Below are positions 57,809 through 64,000 of a stretch of DNA of 64,000 bases, piece after piece; position 1 is the stretch's first letter; every line of letters begins with the position of its first letter. The DNA is taken from positions 1,845,968-1,909,967 of the forward strand of contig VWND01000064.1 of assembly GCA_009599575.1 (NCBI GenBank), given 5' to 3'. The position numbers and the translations under genes are program-made. This stretch comes from Blumeriella jaapii (lineage: Eukaryota > Ascomycota > Leotiomycetes > Helotiales > Drepanopezizaceae). The notes beneath the pieces were generated by a model. The model did not search any database, had not been told where the DNA came from, and saw only the letters and a program-made list of their open reading frames with translations.

Positions 57809-60800
57809 CGAAAAAAGCGCGCCCTCGAGCTTTTATCCATGGTGGTACGTCACTATCCAAGTGATCGTACGAGTCCAAACCTTCGGAATATGCCTTCAGC
57901 CAGTCTACAAGTTTTGCAGGAGGACCGGGGAGCTCCTTATGCGCCAAATGAAAGTCGCGCACTTTCAGGGGAGCGTACATAAAGTCAGACGCGGGGTACC
58001 ACGTGAGATCTTCATCTAAGCCTACCCAAGAAGCTCTGTACTGAAGGGTCTTCCGCTGCATTCGACAGGCGATCAGTTTTTCGACTTCGTATTCAAGCTC
58101 ACCAGTTATATTGATAGGGTTCAGGGGGCTGGGTTAACCTGACCTGGGAGCGCGTCGTCAGCTGCTTTACGCAGTCGACTAGCGTGAAAAACTGGGTGTA
58201 CGTTCATAGTACTAGGAAGGTCTAGCTTGAAAGCGTTGTCGAAAATTTTGGCTACAACCTTGAAAGGGCCGTTTGTAGGGTTGTCGAGCTTGCGGGAGGG
58301 CCGGGAGGTCGGAAATGGGCGCATATCGAGCCATACGTAGTCGCCAACGTCAAAATCGTTCGCGCGGCGAGACCTATTCGCACTCCTTTTCATCTTGTCG
58401 TGGGCTTGTTGGAGGTGCGATTTTGGCGAGGTTCCAGGCGTCGTAGTGGCGGCGAGCGTACGCACGAGCTTCGTCTGCGTTTAGCTTGTGTGAGGGGTTG
58501 GGAGGGGGAAGTATCGAGCTTCCAGTTCCAATTGGTGTGGGGAGTGTAACCGTGTACAACTTCAAAGGGTGAAAGGCCACCTAGACTCTCGTGAGGGAGG
58601 ACCATTTGGGGGCGAAATCCATCATTGGGAGAAATTCGCTCCAATCGTCTTGATAGAAGTTCACGAAGGGTCGAAGGCGTTTTTGCAGGTATTGGTTGTA
58701 AATTTCGGTCTGACCGTCGGTTTCAGGGTGAGCGGCTGTCGAAAGCTTCAGTTGCGTACCGAGTATTTTGTTCAATTCAGACCAGAAGGTAGACCAATAC
58801 TGGGGGCCACGATCGCTAATGATACTCTTTGGAGGGCCAAAATACCTGTACACGTGGAATATATACAGTTTGGCGAGGCCTCGAGCGTCGATATTCTTGT
58901 GGCAGGGGATCGAAATGGCCTGCTTGGAAAAGCGATCTATCACTACGAACACGTTATCGTAACCGTGTTTGTCTTTGTTGAAGCTGCAAAAGTCCATTGT
59001 AACGTGCTCCCAAGGGTGGTCAGGAACAGGAAGAGGCTGAAGGAGGCCGGGGCGCTTATCTCTTGGAACAGAACTCCTTCGACAAGCGTGGCAGTTGCGA
59101 CAGTATTGTTTTACGAAGGCTGTCATACCTCGCCAATAGTATTGGTCCGAGAGCAATTGCGTAGTCTTGCGAGCGCTGGGGTGAGCGGTGGAGATCTGGT
59201 CGTGCACTTCTCGTACAAGGGCCAGACGAAGGTGATCGACGTCTGGTACTATCAGGCGACCGTGATATAGCAGCAGGTCGCGTTCAAGTGTATACGGAGT
59301 TGTTGTTGTCGTTCCCCCTCGTAGCGTCTCGTACAGCTTCCTTTCGGAGGGCCATCAGGCTGCTAGCTGTGCGATTAGCGTGGAGAAGCTGGTCAACGAC
59401 ACGGAGTGCGGGTGAGAGATCAGCTATTTCAACGATAGAAACAGCTGTTTCGGAGGCCGTGGGCGGTCGAAGTTCTTCAGTCAAAAGGCGGTGATCGATC
59501 TGATCGGCTCGAAGGAGTGTTTGCAGGCGCTGGGTGCGTTTAAGGGAGTTTTGGCGGTCGAGTTCGCTCGTACGACGTGTCAGTGCGTCAGCCAGAGGGT
59601 TGTGTTTACCTGGTCTGTACGTAATGAGGAAGTTGTAGTCGGCGAGGAGTTCGGCCCAGCGTGCTTGTCGAGCGTTCAAGGGTTTGGAGGTCATAAAGTA
59701 CTCCAAGGCCTTGTGATCAGTGATTATTTTGATCTGATGAACTGAGCCAGCCAGTTCAGCACGAAAGTTGCCTAGAGATCTCACGATTGCGAGCATCTCT
59801 TTGTCGTGTACGACGTAGTTTAGCTCTGCGCGGGGGCCATGGTTTTGCTGAAGTAGGCGACTGGGAGCCAGTCGTCGCCATGGAGTTGCGAAAGCACAGA
59901 AGCTACTACGCCGTCGGAAGCGTCAGTCTCCAACATGCAGGGAAGGTCTTGCCTGTAATGTTGTAGAACTGGTGCAGTAGTAAGGGCTAGTGTAAGGAGG
60001 TCGAAACTCTCCTGACACTCAGAAGTGAAATTGAAAGGAACGTTAGCCTTGGTCAAATGGACCAGAGGCTTTGCAATTATACCGTAGTCTCGAATGAAAC
60101 GTCGGTAGAAGTTACAAAAACCAAGGAAGCTCTGTACACAACCTTTTACAGTAGTAGGAGGCTTCCAGTGGGCGACCACGGAGACTTTCTCTGGATCTAC
60201 CTCTAGGCCTTCAGTCGAGATGATGAAGCCTAGGTAACGGGTCCGTGTAACGTTGAATTCAGACTTCCGAATATCGGCCTGTAATCCAGCGTCAGCGAGC
60301 CTTTGGAGCACCTTGCGAACGTGTGTGGCGTGTTTCCAAAGGGTCGGACGAGTAGATGAGAATGTCATCCAGGTATGCAGTGCAGAAATCGTCCAAATAG
60401 TCGAAGAGAACGTCGTTCATGTAGCGTTGGTAAGTTGCGGGTCCATTAGTGAGGCCAAAAGGTAGCACCTTGCACTTATAGGCGCCGTAACGCGTACGAA
60501 ACGTCGTCAGTTCTTCACTGGCGGGGTCCATTCGAATTCTGTGAAAGGCTTGACGAATATCGAGCTTCGTAAAGATTCGCGCTCCCGAGAGACGAGCAAG
60601 GGTCTCATCGATGAGGGGGAGGGGGTAGCGATCCTTACGAGTAACATTATTGAGGGCTCGATAGTCGATACAGAAACGCAGTGAACCGTCGGGTTTTTTA
60701 GCGAAAAGCACTGGAGCAGCGAAGGGAGCGGTGGAAGGTTCGATGAAACCTTTGTCAAGGTTGTCTTGCAGGTAGGTCTTGACAATCTCGAGCTCTGGAA

Positions 60801-62066
60801 TCGACATCTTGTACAAAGGAGTGTATTTCAGCTCTTTCTCACTTACAGTGAGCTCGATCTTGTGGTCGTAGGGCCGGTGAGGGGCTAGCTCGTTACTGGC
60901 GGCCTTAGAAAACACGTGTTCGAGGTCTTTGTACTCCGGGGGAAGACAGATTCGAGGGAAGGTTCATTCGAAGTTAGCTCTGCTAAGCTGGTTGAAAGGG
61001 TCGAAATCGATATTTCATTGGTCCTGAAACGTTCGAAAAGACTGTGAGATTGGGTCTTGAGGGAAGTGTTGTACGTAAGGTCGTCTAGTATTCTGTCGAT
61101 CTCATACAGGGAGGTTGAAAACACTTCAACTGCTTTCCTTTCTGGAGATCAGCTTGAAAGCGTGTGCAGTGATCTGGCAGATGGAGATTGGGTAAGCAGT
61201 AGGTTGAGGGACTCGTCTTCGAACTGGTCGTTTGGGAGGTTCAGGAGGTGGCTTGTCTGAACTATCGATTATATTAAGCTGAAAGGCCATCGCGGCGAGG
61301 GCCTTCTTTCGGTCTTTGGTGTAACTGTTGTAACTGTTCTTCGTAGAACGAGGAAGCTGTTCTGACGAAGGGAGAAGAGAAGGAGAAGAAATAATAGAAG
61401 AAGGGGGGATCGGCAGCCTGGGAAGGTGGTGTAATTTCTTGTATTATCCCACTGGCGTCGCCATCGAAATTGGCACCGCGAGTGAAATTCGACCTTTTCG
61501 CGCTCCGCACAGCGTCGTAGGTCTGCCACAATTGGTCAAGGTTCTTGTCACGTCTCACAGCGTCGTTTTGGTGGCGAGATTGAATCTTTCGGGGGTGCAA
61601 ATGAGAGACTTCAATACAACGAGCGTAAGAGGCTGTGGGAGGGTAAGACTTCGGCCAATGAAGCTTGCGTTTATTACAGTCTAGTAGAACTTGGTGTTCG
61701 GCCAGCCAAGCTCTTCCTAAAATCACACCATGATTTCCGAGGTTGGTGATCAAGAAAGGAGTAAACGATTGTATTCGATTGTCAACAATAAGGTTGAGAA
61801 GCGTAAAATGTGTAATTGAATGGCCACGAGCTCCATATATACCCTTTTACAGGAAAAGGAGCCGGGAGAGGTTGAATCAAAGGTTTTAAAAAGAAGGAAA
61901 GGGACTTGATCAGCGCCGAATCGATCAACGCATAACCGTTCGCTCCAGAGTCGGCGAGCGCCTTCACCTTGTACGAAAGGCCACTCTTGGTGAGTGTAAC
62001 GGGGATTGTCAGTGAGTCGCCACCAAGAAGCTTTCGAACGTCAAGGTAACGCATATCGCGCAACAC
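57800..62066 (-). pseudogene. pol polyprotein of copy C (PR-RT-RH-IN-chromodomain), frameshifted
   Basis: Order along the minus strand: aspartic protease (ADSGANGYALID, 62066-61782); reverse transcriptase 60915-60292 with FAKKPDGSLRFCIDYRALN, LPFGLTNGPATYQ and the catalytic YLDDILIYS; RNase H 60368-59284 with LETDASDGVVASVL and DHKALEYF; integrase 59207-58581 with the HHCC zinc finger (CRNCHACRRS) and DDE residues in MDFCSF, SDRGPQYW and PETDGQTE; then a chromodomain at about 58115-57985 (LEYEVEKLIACR, ASWVGLDEDLTWYPASDF), which places it among chromoviruses. The frame shifts at least near 60340-60350, 59800, 59250, 58600 and 58480. At 60340 copy B has one T fewer and keeps the frame, so C carries the indel. 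Confidence 0.92.
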
Positions 62067-63725
62067 GCCCAGAAGGAGGCTTTGCTTAGGCCTGGGCGTT
62101 TCCCCCGACTGGCGGGAGAGCCTTCGACTTCCTCGTGTGCGTCTTGGAAGTCGTCTGGGGGGGGGTTTTCGTCTTCACTACCACTATCAGAGGGCGAATC
62201 CTCGGCCGGTTCGACCTCGTTTTACACCTACCAGCCTGGGAGGGGGCCTTTGGGTGGAACCGAGGGTCGGCCCGTAGAGGGTCGTGCAGATTGGCCTCGA
62301 ACCTTGTGTGGTGTGGAGTAGAGGACGAGCGTTGTCCGTTGGTCCGATCGAAAGGGAAGAACGCCAGGGGGGCGTTCTGGCGTGGAGGAGGAGGAAGAAC
62401 AGCGGGGGGGGCTGAGGGGAGCCTGTGGAGCACTTGGACGACTCTCGTACGTACGATTTGACTCGTAGTACGATTTGGTTGAGGACCTACCACCTTGATG
62501 GGTGGTAGACTTGGTTGAAGAGCGACTCGCGTATAGAGTTCGTTCAGCCAACTGACCTTGTTCTTCTTGACGGACGGCGGTGAGCCAATCCTTTGGTAGG
62601 TCGTTGTACGCGCGCCATTCCAAGTGCAGCTTTTCTCAGCAGTACGCCTTGGTATTTTGTCGCGAAAGGGCGTCTCGAAGCTGTTTTGTCAGTCCGTATT
62701 TGGGCGTTCGCTGCGAGGGTGGAGAATCGCAGGTAGAATCGCCAAAAGTCGTCGTGCGTACTCATTGCAAGCATCTTGAACTCGTCTTCCGCCCTCTGAA
62801 CGTCTGAAGGGTCGGCCAGGAAATCGGCGACCTCTTTCACTAATTCTTCGGGAGGTGTAGGGTCGGAACGGTCCAAGATACGCGGGGTCAGGAACTCCCT
62901 TGCCACGCCTTCGGTCTGATCGAGTATGTAATTCTTGCGGGATCGATCGCCAGCGAAGTAGTCGTGGTAGAGTTTCGAGGTTGTCGAGAAACTCTAGTCT
63001 CCCAGTGGCGGTGCTTTGTAATCTTCACCATCATCTCAGCTTAAACTCAAGGTTCGGAACGCGCTCTATACGAGCTAGTCGAGAGTCAGCAGATAAATGG
63101 GAACCATAGCGTTCAAAAGGCGCGCTAGGGTCTTGGCCGTCAGGGGGAGATCCAAAGAAAGAGTTCGCGAAGAGCGTGGAGGTTGGTTTGGCAGCGTCTG
63201 TTTGGTTGAAATGAGACGTTGCGAGGAGGGGGAGGAGCAGCAGATTCGCGACTGGCAGAGGCACGTTTTCGATAGATTCTACCAAACGCTCTGATTGAGG
63301 GTCTGTCGCAATCGCATAGCCTCCAGAAGTTGTCGTTCACGCTCTTGCGCTTCTTTCAGTTGATTTTGCAGGAGTCTCAACTGAACGCTCTCAGCGCTAG
63401 GCTGGGAAGGTGGCAGGCGAAGTGGTTGGCGCTCTGCCTTTTCCTTTGTTCTTCTTTCCTCGGGGGGAGGACTGTTCTTCAGAAGAAGAAGCTTCTGGGG
63501 GAGGTTGCTTCTTCGCTGATTGAGAGGAGGAGGGAGGTTGAGGTGTAGTGAGCAGGAGCTGAAAAGCTCTGCTGAGGGGGGGATCGTTGAACAGGAGCCA
63601 TCCTTCGCGAAGTGCGGAAATAGGCCTTCTCACGACCGGTCGATCACCTTGGTGTGACCCGTGAGGAATTCGAGGGAGAGATAGTTTACGGCCGGCCGCC
63701 AGCGTAGAAAAAGAGTTGTTGATAA
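62067..63725 (-). pseudogene. gag region of copy C, frameshifted
   Basis: Encodes the structural polyprotein in pieces: a Gln/Glu-rich coiled-coil-like block near 63390-63290 (LRLLQNQLKEAQERERQLLE), the middle block 63285-63031, and a capsid block at 62906-62544 (REFLTPRILDRSDPTPPEEL, DDFWRFYLRFSTLAANAQI). It is followed by WRAYNDLPKDWLTAVRQEEQ and a Ser/Arg-rich tail. No CCHC zinc knuckle is evident in the readable frames. Frame changes occur near 62600 and 62350, again by single bases. Confidence 0.8.
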
Positions 63726-63994
63726 TGTGACGATCTAATCGGTCGGAGGGCTGGGAATCAGTCAACTGGTCGCCGTGTTCACATGGTATAAACGAGCCTT
63801 TTGGTTCTGTAACAAAGATATTCACTTAGAATCAACAACTGCAGAAGCAGAGGTTGCTAAGGGGAGAGAGCCTTATATACATGATTAGTCTCCACAGTTG
63901 ATGGGGAGACCCCACCAGGAGACCAGGGAGCTTGCAGCTATAACGGTAGTTGCTGGGGTGGACACGAGAGGTGGCAACAGAGTGAATCGTCACA
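63726..63994 (-). repeat. 5' LTR of copy C
   Basis: 269 bp. Compared with 57529-57795 the differences are chiefly one-base indels, several in short homopolymers (for example CCCC versus CCC, GCCTTTT versus GCCTTT, GTGGACAC versus GTGACAC). Confidence 0.95.
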
Positions 63995-64000
63995 GTATGC

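Larger units (their letters stand above)
57529..63994 (-). mobile_element. Ty3/Gypsy chromovirus copy C, complete, little mutated
   Basis: 6466-bp element with LTRs at both ends (TG...CA), flanked by the 5-bp target duplication GTATG at 57524-57528 and 63995-63999. It is inserted into the RT region of copy B; the base after the right duplication (C, 64000) continues B as expected from C's own RT sequence. Internal order on the minus strand is gag, protease, RT, RNase H, integrase, chromodomain. It lacks the C-to-T storm of A and B, so it inserted after they were mutated or escaped the process. Several one-base indels break the pol frame, so as sequenced it is not coding-competent. Confidence 0.95.

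Noticed and set aside
1..64000. tRNA and rRNA genes
   Set aside because: I scanned by eye for B-box-like GGTTCGAAUCC and found no convincing cloverleaf. A dedicated search would be needed to exclude them.

Overview
The window looks like nuclear DNA of a filamentous ascomycete (Pezizomycotina). The evidence is short GT-AG introns of about 45-190 bp with CTRAY-type branch points, single-copy eukaryotic genes with fungal best features (RPC19, NDUFA6, BUD31, TSC2, CSE1, YPP1, RIX1), a CBM1-GH10 xylanase, and retrotransposons destroyed by C-to-T/G-to-A hypermutation resembling RIP. I cannot name a genus from the sequence alone.

Layout. 1-4.6 kb: no supported gene, microsatellites and palindromic TACAG/CTGTA arrays. 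4.6-22.2 kb: housekeeping block with RPC19(+), NDUFA6(-), BUD31(+), TSC2(-), CSE1(+), a secreted xylanase(+) and an SMP-30/gluconolactonase protein(-). 22.2-30.8 kb: a GC-rich, repeat-rich stretch without a supported gene, containing a 521-bp Tc1/mariner-derived miniature transposon at 27490-28010. 31.0-32.7 kb: a bZIP factor(+). 34.0-35.8 kb: aldehyde dehydrogenase(+), with a possible mitochondrial form. 35.8-38.2 kb: repeats. 38.3-44.9 kb: YPP1(-) and RIX1(+), divergent. 45-51 kb: a lower-GC zone with a broken chitin deacetylase and an intact PLP-fold protein that has lost its catalytic lysine. 52.4-64 kb: three nested Ty3/Gypsy chromovirus copies. A(+) is interrupted by B(-), and both are heavily mutated. 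C(-) is nearly unmutated and inserted in B with a perfect 5-bp target duplication.

Main observations. (1) The hypermutation in copies A and B hits C in CpA, CpT and CpC contexts but leaves almost every CpG intact, unlike classical CpA-dominated RIP. (2) The Tc1/mariner miniature element retains the first codons of its transposase. (3) The Cys/Met-metabolism PLP protein has Pro in place of the Schiff-base Lys and Glu in place of the stacking Tyr. (4) The xylanase is best explained by a 5-nt microexon. (5) TSC2 is split by a one-base frameshift in a T4 run. Similar small indels in copy C suggest assembly error should be tested before calling it broken.

Functional links are mostly general cell biology: TORC1 control (TSC2), nuclear export (CSE1), RNA polymerase I/III (RPC19), 60S assembly (RIX1), splicing (BUD31), respiration (NDUFA6) and PI4-kinase recruitment (YPP1). 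None of the neighbours forms an obvious pathway cluster.
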